A DNA stretch of 64,000 bases, from assembly GCA_947044405.1 (NCBI GenBank), contig CAMRHE010000169.1:613501-677500 (forward strand), read 5' to 3'. Every line of letters starts with the position of its first letter. The stretch's first letter is position 1. The notes below the pieces were generated by a model. That model had not been told where the DNA came from. It searched no databases and saw only the letters and a list, made by a program, of their open reading frames with translations. This document shows positions 20,650 to 32,700 of this stretch, piece by piece. Source of the stretch: Leptodactylus fallax (Eukaryota; Chordata; Amphibia; Anura; Leptodactylidae). A program made the position numbers and the translations under genes.

Positions 20650-22298
20650 CAGTCATATGAAAAAGTTTGGGCACCCCTATTAATCTTAATCATTTTTAGT
20701 TCTAAATATTTGGGTGTTTGCAACAGCCATTTCAATTTGATATATCTAATAACTGATGGACACAGCAATATTTCAGGATTGAAATGAGGTTTATTGTACT
20801 AACAGAAAATGTGCAATATGCATTAAACCAAAATTTGACCGGTGCAAAAGTATGGGCACCTCAACAGAAAAGTGACATTAATATTTAGTAGATCCTCCTT
20901 TTGCAAAAATAACAGCCTCTAGTCGCTTCCTGTAGCTTTTAATCAGTTCCTGGATCCTGGATGAAGGTATTTTTGACCATTCCTCTTTATAAAACAATTC
21001 CAGTTCAGTTAAGTTTGATGGTCGCCGAGCATGGACAGCCCGCTTCAAATTATCCCACAGATGTTCAATGATATTCAGGTCTGGGGACTGGGATGGCCAT
21101 TCCAGAACATTGTAATTGTTCCTCTGCATGAATGCCTGAGTAGATTTGGAGCTGTGTTTTGGATCATTGTCTTGCTGAAATATCCATCCCCGGCGTAACT
21201 TCAAATTCGGCACTGATTCTTGTACATTATTCTCAAGAATCTGCTGATACTGAGTTGAATGTATGCGACCCTCAACTTTAACAAGATTCCCGGTGCCAGC
21301 ATTGGCCACACAGCCCCAAAGCATGATGGAACCTCCACCAAATTTTACAGTGGGTAGCAAGTGTTTTTCTTGGAATGCTGTGTTTTTTTGACACCATGCA
21401 TAACGCCTTTTTGTATGACCAAACAACTCAATCTTTGTTTCATCAGTCCACAGGACCTTCTTCCAAAATAAAGCTGGCTTGTCCAAATGTGCTTTTGCAT
21501 ACCTCAGGCGACTCTGTTTGTGGCGTGCTTTCAGAAACGGCTTCTTTCGCATCACTCTCCCATACAGCTTCTCCTTGTGCAAAGTGTGCTGTATTGTTGA
21601 CCGATGCACAGTGACACCATCTGCAGCAAGATGATGCTGCAGCTCTTTGGAGGTGGTCTGTGGATTGTCCTTGACTGTTCTCACCATTCTTCTTCTCTGC
21701 CTTTCTGATATTTTTCTTGGCCTGCCACTTCTGGGCTTAACAAGAACTGTCCCTGTGGTCTTCCATTTCCTTACTATGTTCCTCACAGTGGAAACTGACA
21801 GGTTAAATCTCTGAGACAACTTTTTGTATCCTTCCCCTGAACAACTATGTTGAACAATCTTTGTTTTCAGATCATTTGAGAGTTGTTTTGAGGAGCCCAT
21901 GATGCCACTCTTCAGAGGAGATTCAAATAGGAGAACAACTTGCAATTGGCCACCTTAAATACCTTTTCTCATGATTGGATACACCTGGCTATGAAGTTCA
22001 AAGCTCAGTGAGGTTACAAAACCAATTTTGTGCTTCAGTAAGTCAGTAAAAAGTAGTTAGGAGTATTCAAATCAATAAAATGATAAGGGTAGCCAAATTT
22101 TTGCACCGGTCAAATTTTGGTTTAATGCATATTGCACATTTTCTGTTAGTACAATAAACCTCATTTCAATCCTGAAATATTACTGTGTCCATCAGTTATT
22201 AGATATATCAAATTGAAATAGCTGTTGCAAACACCCAAATATTTAGAACTAAAAATGATTAAGATTAATAGGGGTGCCCAAACTTTTTCATATGACTG
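20650..22298 (-). mobile_element. Tc1 transposon copy 3, structurally complete
   Basis: Near-identical terminal inverted repeats of about 215 bp (starting CAGTCATATGAAAAAGTTTG) bound the element, flanked by TA at 20648-20649 and 22299-22300. The transposase frame on the minus strand is uninterrupted. This is the only one of the Tc1 copies here with both ends and an open transposase, so it is the candidate autonomous copy. Confidence 0.95.
20878..21900 (-). CDS. Tc1 transposase, full length and open
   Basis: A 340-codon frame from the ATG at 21900 (MGSSKQLSNDLKTKIV); the frame is also open 15 codons further upstream, but MGSSKQ is the usual Tc1 start. The N-terminal paired-like domain has two HTH motifs (first at residues ~10-50, second ~65-115) separated by a GRPR AT-hook-like motif (residues ~58-61). 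The catalytic DD34E triad is complete: Asp in WTDETKIELF, Asp in [11 protein letters not shown], Glu 34 residues later in NIIEHLW. GGGSIMLWG is the glycine-rich box. Length matches the family (~340 aa). It would bind the inverted repeats and catalyse cut-and-paste into TA. Confidence 0.93.
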   Translation of the reverse strand: MGSSKQLSNDLKTKIVQHSCSGEGYKKLSQRFNLSVSTVRNIVRKWKTTGTVLVKPRSGRPRKISERQRRRMVRTVKDNPQTTSKELQHHLAADGVTVHRSTIQHTLHKEKLYGRVMRKKPFLKARHKQSRLRYAKAHLDKPALFWKKVLWTDETKIELFGHTKRRYAWCQKNTAFQEKHLLPTVKFGGGSIMLWGCVANAGTGNLVKVEGRIHSTQYQQILENNVQESVPNLKLRRGWIFQQDNDPKHSSKSTQAFMQRNNYNVLEWPSQSPDLNIIEHLWDNLKRAVHARRPSNLTELELFYKEEWSKIPSSRIQELIKSYRKRLEAVIFAKGGSTKY

Positions 22299-22300
22299 TA

Positions 22301-23189
22301 GGTGTAATAGATGCAGAAAGTCCACAGAGGAAAACTCTGCAAACTTTCTGTGAAAGGTGCTGCAGGAAAAAACACAATGCGTTTCCGCTGTGTTTTTTTC
22401 TGCAGCGCTTTTTGGCTGTGGCTTGCTACGTGAGCCCTTAGCCTGAAAATCACTTTCTTTTGAACAGTATAGTCTTGGCAGCAGAACCTCATCAATCTGT
22501 TTCACTACATACGTAACATCCATAGGTATATCCAAAGAGGACCCAGGGTGTGACCAGAAAATAGTCCACCATTACTCCAGCTCCCAAACCTGAACTGCTG
22601 ACACCTGACAGGTAAGATTCATCCACACATATTGCTTGTGCCCAGGTAGGTAGATAAAAACTTATTGGCCCCAGTGCAAAAGATCATCTTGGGCTTTTCA
22701 TTTAACTTCTCCTTGCACCCGCCCTAACATTTTAGCAGTATATCTGGGTCTCTTAAAAGGCACATTGATGTAGCACTAGCAGCCCGATTTCTTGCTAGGG
22801 TCTTAAAAGATTATAGAAACAAGCCCTAAGACATATGTTTTGCCCCCCATCCTCCAAGCAATCATGGGAAAACACTGGAAGAGTGAAGAAATCAGGCGAT
22901 ACCTTTTAGAGGCTAACTGAGTATATTTATAAGTAAGCTTTCAGGAGTACTAGCTCCCTTCATCAGACATGGTGTGATACAAAAACTGAAAATTCACAGA
23001 TTTTTATACACATGGTTTTCAAAGGATTTTAGAGTCCTTAAAAAAACCAAAACAAAATGCTACTATCAAATGGGAAAACACTGTCTTTGAATTCTACGGT
23101 TCTATATATTAGAACATAATAAAAAAAGATCTTAGATCTTAAAATTAGGCAAATACAACTGCAGACAAACAACAAGACACAACACATTG
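22301..23189. other. No gene; degenerate repeats
   Basis: 22870-22990 reads on the minus strand as a dispersed repeat containing CTGATGAAGGGAGC and CCTGAAAGC. A very similar 3' portion recurs near 29520-29550. No coding frame is supported. Confidence 0.4.
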
Positions 23190-23845
23190 CACCATTTTTT
23201 TTTTTTCAAAAATGAAGCCAAAATGGGAAACCCATGTACAACCACCTTTAACACCAATAACATAAAAATAATTGTTTTCTGTATGACCTTTCAAGTTTCT
23301 CATATTCTGGAGGAATTTTGACCCACTCTTCTTTATAAAATGGATTCAGTTCATTGAGGTTTGTGGGCATTCGTTTATACATAGAATTGAACTTGGCATC
23401 ATTGTCCTGTTTCATGAACCAGTTTCGGCCAAGCTTTAGGTGTTGGATAGATGGCCTTACATTTGACTCTAGAATGTTTTGGTACACAGAGGAGAACATG
23501 GTCAACTCAATGATTGCAAGGTGCCCAGGCCCTGTGACTGCAAATTAAGCCCAAATCATCACTACCATGCTTAACAATTGGTATGAGGTACTTATACTGT
23601 TGTTTTTGGCTTTCAGCGAACGTTACACTGTGTAATATGAACAAACATCTTCACTTTGGTCTCATTTTCCAAAGGACACCATTCCAGAAGTCTTGTGATT
23701 TGTTCAGATGCAACTTTGCAAACTTATGCTGTTCTGTCATCATGACAACTCTTCCAAACAAGCCATGGTTGTTAAAACTTTGGCCAACTGAACTGTCATG
23801 AATTTGAAAATGTAACATGCTAAGGCCTGTAGAGTCTTAGCTATA

Positions 23846-25570
23846 CAGTGGGTACGGAAAGTATTCAGACCCCATTTTTCACTCTTTGTTTCATTGCAGC
23901 CATTTTCTAAACGCTAAAAAGTTCATTTTATTTCTCATTAATGTACACTCAGCACCCCATCTTGACAGAAAAAAACAGAAATGTGGATATTTTTGCAAAT
24001 TTATTAAAAAAGAAAAACTGAAATATCACAGTCATAAGTATTCAGACCCTTTGCTGTGACAATCATATTTAACTCACATGCTGTCCATTTCCTTTTGATC
24101 CTCCTTGAGATGGTTCTACTACTTCATTGGAGTCCAGCTGTGTTTAATTAAACTGATTGGACTTGATTAGGAAAGGTCATAAGTATTCAGACCCTTTGCT
24201 CAGTATTGAGTAGAAGCACCCTTTTGAGCTAGTACAGCCATGAATCTTCTTGGGAATGATGCAACAAGTTTTTCACATCTGGATTTGGGGATCCTGTTCC
24301 ATTCTTCCTTGCAGATCCTCTCCAGTTCCGTCAGGTTGGATGGTGAACGTTGGTGGACAGCCATTTTCGGGTCTCTCCAGAGCTGCTCAATTGGGTTGAG
24401 GTCAGGGCACTGGCTGGGCCAGTCAAGAATGGTTGCAGAGTTGTTCCAAAGCCACTCCTTTGTTATTTTAGCTGTGTGCTTAGGGTCATTGTCTTGTTGG
24501 AAGGTGAACCTTCAGCCCAGTCTGAGGTCCAGAGCACTCTGGAAGAGGTTTTCTTCCAAGATATCTCTGTACCTGGCCGCATTCATCTTTCCTTCATTTG
24601 CAGCCAGTTGTCCTGTCCCTGCAGCTGAAAAATACCCCCATAGCATGATGCTGCCACTACCATGTTTCACTGTTGGGATTGTATTGGGCAGGTGATGAGC
24701 AGTGCCTGGTTTTCTCCACACATAGCCCTTAGAATTAACACCAAAAAGTTCAATCTTGGCCTCATCAGACCAGAGAATCTTATTTCTCATAGTCTGGGAG
24801 TCCTTCATGTGTTTTTTGGCAAACTCTATGCTGGCTTTCATATGTCTTGTAGTGAGGAGAGTCTTCCTTTGGGCTACTCTGCCATAAAGCCCCGACTGGT
24901 GGAGGGCTGCAGTGATAGTTGATTTTGTGGAACTTTCTCCCATCTCCCCTCTGCATCTTCTTCTTTACCTCTCTCACCAAGGCTCTTCTCCCACGATTTC
25001 TCAGTTTGGCTGGACGGTCAGGTTTAGGAAGAGTTCTGGTCGTCCCAAACTTCTTCCATTTAAGGATTATGGAGGCCTTGAGTGCTGCAGAAATTCTTTT
25101 GTAACCTTGGCCAGATCTGTGCCTTGCAACAATTCTGTCTCTGATTTCCTTGGGCAGTTCCTTTGACCTCATGATTCTCATTTGCTCTGACATGTACTGT
25201 GAGCTGTGAGGTCTTATATAGACAGGTGGGTGCCTTTCCTAATCAAGTCCAATCAGTTTAATTAAACATAGCTGGACTCCAATGAAGTAGTAGAACCATC
25301 TCAAGGAGGATCAAAAGGAAATGGACAGCATGTGAGTTAAATATGAGTGTCACAGCAAAGGGTCTGAATACTTATGACCATGTGATATTTCAGTTTTTCT
25401 TTTTTAATAAATTTGCAAAAATATCCACATTTCTGTTTTTTTCTGTCAAGATGGGGTGCTGAGTGTACATTAATGAGAAATAAAATGAACTTTTTTGCTT
25501 TTAGCAAATGGCTGCAATGAAACAAAGAGTGAAAAATTTAAAGAGGTCTGAATACTTTCCGTGCCCACTG
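23846..25570 (-). mobile_element. Tc1 transposon copy 4
   Basis: Inverted repeats of ~200 bp begin CAGTGGGTACGGAAAGTATT, flanked by TA at 23844-23845 and 25571-25572. The element is inserted in the older Tc1 relic described for this region. The transposase on the minus strand is broken. Confidence 0.93.
24215..25193 (-). pseudogene. Tc1 transposase pseudogene (copy 4)
   Basis: Minus-strand frames in order give RSKELPKEIRDRIVARHRSG (HTH), [29 protein letters not shown], the first catalytic Asp in [26 protein letters not shown], then DLRLG. Beyond 24512 the second Asp block and the Glu block (reading CPDLNPIEQLW) are found in another frame. At least two frameshifts separate these blocks, one of them near 24940. 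Confidence 0.88.
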
Positions 25571-25713
25571 TAGCTCTTGGGTTTTTGCAATTTCTCTGAG
25601 CATTGCACACTTGACCTTTGGGTAAAAATGCTGGGACATCTACACCTGGGAAGGCCGTCAACTGCTTGGAATGTTTTCCACTTGTAGAATGAATGACTTT
25701 AAATGGAATTATA

Positions 25714-26366
<653 letters not shown>

Positions 26367-26764
26367 ATGACTTTAAATGGAATTATAACCATTCCCAAAT
26401 TGATCAGCAGCAACAAGATCATTGCTGATGTCTATCCTCCTTGGCATTGTGTTGCCAGACTCCAGAAATGTGATTACCAGCACCTCTTAACTCCTATGGA
26501 GTCAGTAAGAGTGTATTTTTCACACACTGCTTTTCCATTGTGGCCTACTTTTTGTTTATCATGTGATGCTGGTCATCTAAGGTTCAATTTATCCAATTTT
26601 AAGATGCTCTAAAAAAACAGGTGTTTTTAAAAATTTTATCTGCTGATATATAAAACCATAGAATTCAAGGAGGGGGTAATCCTTGCAGTTTCTCAGCCTA
26701 CATTTTTTTGCCACAGCCTCCCTTACTTGACTACATACTGACCTACTGCTACTTTTGGCATTAA

Positions 26765-27148
26765 AGAGGACCTTTCATTTCCTTGGAGAATGGTGGTATT
26801 ACATAACGCTAGAAAGCTGACAGTGCGCTGAATTCAGAACACTGTTAGCTTTGCCAGTATGCTCCTGAGATACCGGTGTCATTAGTTTCTGGCACCGATA
26901 TCCCTGCACTGCCAGAAGGGTGGGCCTTATTGTTCAGCGTTATCACTGTGAGGAACGCCCCCTTTGGCAATACAAGGCTATGGAGGAGTACCGTCAAGGT
27001 GGAACGTTCCTCACAGCCCAGCAATAACACTAGGCTGTAAGGCCCGTCCTTCTAAAAGTGGGGGATATCGGTGTTGAAACTAATGGCACTGATATCTCTG
27101 GCACCCAGGCGCATACCAGCAAAGTGCGCTGTATTCCGCTGTGGTCCC
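26765..27148. mobile_element. Foldback MITE with TTAA-type ends
   Basis: Preceded by TTAA (26761-26764) and followed by TTAG, with ends AGAGGACC and GGTCCCT. Long internal arms are complementary: 'gataccggtgtcattag' near 26870 and 'ctaatggcactgatatc' near 27082. No coding capacity. TTAA plus AGG-type ends fit the Kolobok/T2 group (inference). Confidence 0.65.
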
Positions 27149-27228
27149 TTTAGCAACTGTGATTGCTGCAACCCATATAGTTACGCTAGTGCCAATACCA
27201 AATTCTGACCTTTCCCCTAGTAAGCTAG

Positions 27229-27874
27229 GGACAAGAATCTCTCACATTGAGGAGAGCACCAGTAAAGGTGTGTAGAGATTTTAATTGCCTTTTGCCCTCT
27301 ACTTAGCATCTACATATCACAAGGCATTATGGGAAAGGAGCTGAGGAGCTCATGCGCCCTCTATTGGATGTAACAAATCCCCAATTTGCTTTTGACTCAC
27401 CGAGCCTTGAGACAGCAAAAGGGATTTTAGCCAAGCCAATTTCACTTATCTGCATACAGCGCTGTTTCCGGATTGTTGTCCTTCATCAGTACAGAGCAAA
27501 GTGAATTGGCTGGCTTAGTGGGAGGCAATGAGTGGGTTAGGGACAAGAATCTCTCACATTGAGGAGAGCACCAGTAAAGGTGTGTAGAGATTTTAATTGC
27601 CTTTTTCCCTCTACTTAGCATCTACATATCACAAGGCATTATGGGAAAGGAGCTGGGGAGCTCATGCACCCTCTATTGGATGTAACAAATCCCCAATTTG
27701 CTTTTGACTCACCGAGCCAACAATCCGGAAACAGCGCTGTATGCAGATAAGTGAAATTGGCTTGGCTAAAATCCCTTTTGCTGTCTCAAGGCTCGGTGAG
27801 TCAAAAGCAAATTGGGGATTTGTTACATCCAATAGAGGGCGCATGAGCTCCCCAGCTCCTTTCCCATAATGCCT
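27229..27874 (-). mobile_element. Hammerhead-ribozyme repeat in tandem plus inverted arrangement (Penelope/retrozyme-like)
   Basis: Unit 1 (about 27229-27540) and unit 2 (about 27541-27718) are direct repeats with a period of 312 bases (ACAAGAATCT at 27231 and 27543). At about 27719 the sequence turns round, and 27719-27874 repeats the same sequence inverted. Unit 1 carries a hammerhead core on the minus strand, and the inverted part carries the ribozyme's 3' half only. A further copy is at 39545-39812. Direct and inverted terminal repeats with hammerhead motifs are known from Penelope-like elements. No Penelope reverse transcriptase is seen in the window. Confidence 0.7.
27430..27514 (-). 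ncRNA. Hammerhead ribozyme, type I, slightly degraded
   Basis: On the minus strand: CTGATGA (27489-27483), stem II GGA/TCC with loop CAACAA, GAAA, stem III from the palindrome ACAGCGCTGT, and the cleavage-site base A at 27455. The outer strands form stem I, as in the 39.6-kb copy. The pair closing stem II next to the core is A/G here, not G/C, so activity may be reduced. Confidence 0.75.
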
Positions 27875-27884
27875 AGTAAGCTAG

Positions 27885-28010
27885 ATCAGAAATCTGGATT
27901 CATCTGACTACATAATGTTTTTTTCACTGCTCAGAGATCCAATGTTTGCTTTTTTGGCCACTGAAGTTTTGCTTTTCTGTTTCCCTTACACAGCAATGGC
28001 AGATTAAATG
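27885..28010 (-). pseudogene. Possible decayed Tc1/mariner transposase scrap
   Basis: The minus strand of 27895-27915 can be read as SDESRF-like sequence (the WSDE catalytic block). This is too short to place in a family. Confidence 0.25.
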
Positions 28011-28139
28011 GTCGGCTGCTGTTATATCCCATCCATACCCAAAGGTGAACCTAGCCTCTCTGCTGCCAGAGGCGAACTAGAGAGAGGCATCCCCTTCCCC
28101 CGAAAAAGAAAAAAGATACACACCCGGCAGATCAAAAAG

Positions 28140-28680
28140 TCCCCTTATTTGGACCCCACACAGCAAAACAGCCCCTCTTTTTTTTTTGACCCACAACACA
28201 ATACATGACCCCTTTTTATGGCCCCCCCCTCACGGTATACGGCCCCCTTTTTCTGGCTTCCCACACAGTATGTAACCCCCTTTTTCTGGCCCATCACACA
28301 ACATGGTATATGACTCCCTTTATCTGGTCAATTACATGGTATATGACCCCCTTTTTTTTTGTCTCCCACAATATATGACCCCTCTATTAAGCCACCCACC
28401 CCCACAGTATATGACATTTTTTTATGGTCCCTAAACAATATATGACCCCTTTTTTGCCCCCCCCCCACAGTATATGACCCCTTTCTTTGGACCCCACATA
28501 GTATCTGACCCCATTTTTATGGCACACACACAGTATCTGTTCCCCTTTTTTTATCCCCCCCACACAGCATATGATCCCCTATTTATGGCCCCCACACAGT
28601 TTATGACACCTTTTATACCCCCACACAGTATATGACCCCTTTTTTAAAGCCCACCTGCTGTATGTCCCCCCCCCCCTTAC
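28140..28680. repeat. Minisatellite of ~35-50-base units
   Basis: Degenerate tandem units of the form 'cacagtatatgaccccttttttatggccc' recur about a dozen times with variable T and C runs. No gene. Confidence 0.85.
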
Positions 28681-28939
28681 ACACAGTATTTTTCCACAAT
28701 CACACCATGGTTATTATATTGTTGATACCGTTGCACAAAAAATACCCGGAAGGCCGACAGTTTTTGAAAGCCCTGGCTAGTCTAGCAGTGATTAATACTT
28801 ACTGTAGCATAGTTTATCAATATCATATCAGTTGTTATCTGACACGCCATTGATCAGTTGTTCCTCTGCTATCAGCTGCTGAAAGCTGTTGATAGATGCG
28901 GGTATTAGGTGTCACACACCTACTGATTCCTAAGCAAAG

Positions 28940-29263
28940 TAGGAAAGATATGTGACAGCACTCCAAATAATTATCTGCAGATTATTTATTGTAAGTAGTC
29001 ACATCAAAGGAGACAGAGTACAATTCAGTTATCCACTAATGCTGCAATGTTTCAGGAACAAGTCTCTTCATTAGGCATGGGCCTAACACTTGAAAGTGTC
29101 AAAAAAACACGGTAAAGTCACCGTTGGTGGGTGGTGAGTGAAGATTGATCAACGAATGATGTGGCAGCATTAATGGACAACTGAACACTGTCTCCTTTGA
29201 TATGACTACTTACAATAAACCATCTGCAGATAATTCTTTGGAGTGCCATCACGTAGCTTTCCT
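28940..29263. repeat. Inverted repeat with a decayed hammerhead-like centre
   Basis: 28940-29046 and 29164-29263 are inverted copies of each other (shared words: aggaaag, ctgcagat, gtagtca, ggagaca). The region between them reads on the minus strand CTAATGA ... GAAAC, which looks like a hammerhead core with one core base changed. The overall layout resembles the 27.2-27.9-kb repeat. Confidence 0.55.
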
Positions 29264-29557
29264 ACTACATGTCATTGGGAGTTTGGTCAGTTCCCACAGT
29301 GAACTTGCACCCAATGGTGTTGTGCCAGTCAAGTGTCACCCTGTACCCTCCTCTGCTATGCTAAGCATAGGTCATCAAAAACCTGGAAAGTTTAATATAA
29401 AAACCTATAAAATAAGCACTGTGCTATCAACAAAATTTGCATAAATCAACAGTACAAGTGAATATAAGAAACTCTGTAGTATAATGTTGTACTGTGTTAG
29501 CCATAGAAAGTAGTGGAAGAGTGAAGAAATCAGGCGATATCTTTTAGAGGCTGAGTA

Positions 29558-29712
29558 CAGTGGGGAAAAAAAGTATTTAGTCAGGTACCAATTGTGCAAG
29601 TTATCCCACTTAAAAAGATGAGAGAGGCCTGTAATTGACATCATAGGTAGACCTCAACTATAAGAGACAAAATGAGAAAACAAATCCAGAAAATCACATT
29701 GTCTGATTTTTA
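29558..29712. mobile_element. Left end of an internally deleted Tc1 relic
   Basis: Starts CAGTGGGGAAAAAAAGTATT after TA (29556-29557) and continues as a Tc1-type long inverted repeat. It is cut at 29712, inside the 15-base target duplication of the LINE. The relic resumes at 38977. Confidence 0.8.
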
Positions 29713-29719
29713 TGTTTAA

Positions 29720-32700
29720 CCCCTTAAGGACCCAGCCCAAAAGTGCGTTAAGGACCAGGCCTCGTTTTTCAAAACTGACATGTGTCACTTTATATGGCAA
29801 TAACTTTGAGACGTCTTAACTTACACAAGTGATTTTGAGATTGTTTTTTCGTGACACATTGTACTTCATGTTAGTGGTAAACACTAATGAATATTTTTGT
29901 ATTTATTTATAGAAAAATAGGAAATTTGATGGAAATTTTGAAAAAAAATCGCAATTTTCAAAATGTGAAATGCTCTGCTTTTCAGATAGATAGTCATACC
30001 ACCCAAATACATTAATACATATTATCTACCATATCTCTGCTTTATATCGGCATCATCTTTTAATCGTCCTGTAATTTATTTTGGATGTTAGAAGGCTTAC
30101 AAGTGTAACAGCGATTTTGCAGATTTACAAGAAAATTTCCCAAACTAATTTTTTAGGGACCACTTCAGTTCTGAAGAGGATTATAAAGGCCTATATATTA
30201 GAAACCCCCATAAATCACCCCATTTTCAAAACTGCACCCCTCAAATAATTCAAAATAACATTTGGGAAGTTTGTTAACCCTTTAAGAATTTCACTGGAAT
30301 TAAAACAATATGGAGGTGAAATTTAGACATTTAATTTTTTCCCACTAATTCCTTAATTTAGCCCTAAAATTAACACATTCACAAAGGGTTAAAGGAAAAA
30401 ATGCATCTCACAGTTTGTTATGCAATTTCTCCCGAGCACGGAAATACCCCACAAGGGGGTGTAAACTGATGTTTGGGCGAATGGCAGCGCACGGAAGGGA
30501 AGGAGTGACACTGGGCGTCTGAAAAGCAAATTTTGCTGGAATAGTTTTCAGGTGCCATGTCTCATTTGCAAAGCCCCTAGAGTACCAATACAAAGGAAAA
30601 CCCCAAAAAGTGACCCCATTTTGCAAACTACACCCCTCACAGAATTCATATAGGGGTATAGTGAGCATTTTGACCTTACAGTCGTTTCACAGATTTTGCT
30701 AACACTGGGATGTATAAATGAAACATTACTAAAATGTCACTTTATCCCCAAAGTTTTCATTTTCACAATGGGTTAAAGGAGAAAAAGCACCCCACAGTTT
30801 GCAAAATAATTGCTCCTAAACACAGCAATACCCCATATGTGGTCGTAATCTGCTGTATGGGTACATGGCAGGGCTCAGAATGGAAAGAGCGCTATTTAGC
30901 TTTTGGAGAGCAGATTTTGCTGGAATAGTTTTCAGGTACCATGTCGCATTTGCAGAGCCCCCAAAGTACCAATACAGTGGAAACCTCCTAAAAGTGACCC
31001 CATTTTGGAAACTACACCCCTCACAGAACATATCAAGGGACATAATGAGCATTTTGACCCTACAGCTGTTTCACAGATTTTATTAACATTGGGACATTAA
31101 AATGAAAAATTACTTTTTTTCCAATAAACCGTCAATTTAGTCCCAAATTTTTCATTTTCACAAGAGGACAAAGGAGAAAAAGCACCCCAAAGTTCGTTAC
31201 ACAATTTCTCCTGAACACAGAAATGCCCCATACGTGGTTGTAATCTGCTGCATGGGTACATGGCAGGGCTCAAAATGGAAAGAGCGCTATTTAGCTTTTG
31301 GAGGGCAGATTTTGCTGGAATAGTTTTCGGATGCCATGTCGCATTTGCAGAGCCCCTAAAGTACCAATATAATACAAACCCCCAAAAAGTGACCCCATTT
31401 TGGAAACTACACCCCTTATAGAATTTATCTAGGGGTATGGTGAACATTTTGACCTCACAGCTGTTTCACAGATTTTATTAACATTGGGACATTAAAATGA
31501 AAAATTACTTTTTTTCCAATAAACCGTCAATTTAGCCCCAAATTTTTCATTTTCACAAGAGGACAAAGGAGAAAAAGCACCCCAAAGTTCGTTACACAAT
31601 TTCTTCTGAACACAGAAATGCCCCATATGTGGTTGTAATCTGCTGCATGGGTAAATGGCAGGGCTAAAAATGGAAAGAGCGCTATTTAGCTTTTGGAGGG
31701 CAGATTTTGCTGGAATAGTTTTTGGATGCCATGTCGCATTTGCAGAACCCCTAAAGTACCAATATAATGGAAACCTCTCAAAAGTGACCCCATTTTAGAA
31801 ACTACACCCCTCAAGGAATGTATCAAGGGGTATTATCATTTAGAGCCTAAAAATGCTTCCCAAAAATTAATGTACAATGTAAAAATTAAAGTTTTTAAAG
31901 AAATATCCAATTTCAGTGCCTAATACGTTGCGGCCACTTTGTGGCATCAGAGACATGCACTCCTAAAACTATTAAGTGGGCTATCCCAGGGACAAAAAAA
32001 TTATATATGTGGGTATAAAATGCTGCTTGGGCAAGCAGCAGGGCTCAGAAGGGAAGGAGCACTGTGGTTTTTTTTAGCTTTTGGAGTACAGATTTAGAGG
32101 GACTTTCTGGTCACCATGATATTTTTGCAGAGCCCTGGAGGTGCCAGTAAATTGGAATTCCCCAAGAAGGGACCCCCATTTTGTAGGGGCAATTTTAGGG
32201 TCTCTGCAAATGTGCCATGGCGTCCAAAAAAACAACAATCTAAATATGCGCTCCAAAAGCACATAGCGCTCCTTCACATTTGCGCCCTGCTGTGTGCCCA
32301 AATGACAGTTTATGCCCACACGTATGACACTGGTGTACCCAGGATAACGTACTTAATGCCATATGTGGGTATAAACTGCTGTTTGGGCACACCCAGGCAC
32401 AGAAGGGAAGGAGCGCTATTTTGGTTTTTGGAGCACAGTTTGCTTTTTGGACACCATGCCACTTTTGCAGAGACCATGAATTGTCAGTAAAGTGGAATCC
32501 GCAGACATGTCACCCCATTTTGGAAACTATACCCTTCAAGGGATTTATCAAGTGGGGTAGCGAGCATTATTAACCCTTAAGTGTTGCATTCTTATAATTT
32601 CCAAAAATGAATGCGCAGCTGATAATGAAAAGTTAAAAATGAAATTTTTCTATAGATACGCCATTTCAGTGCCCGATATGTTGTGCCCAGCTTATGTCTG

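Noticed and set aside
22950..23000. Hammerhead-like CTGATGA...GAAA on the minus strand
   Set aside because: Stem II can form, but the bases after GAAA give no stem III with a UH cleavage site and the outer strands do not pair, so I treat it as an ordinary dispersed repeat.
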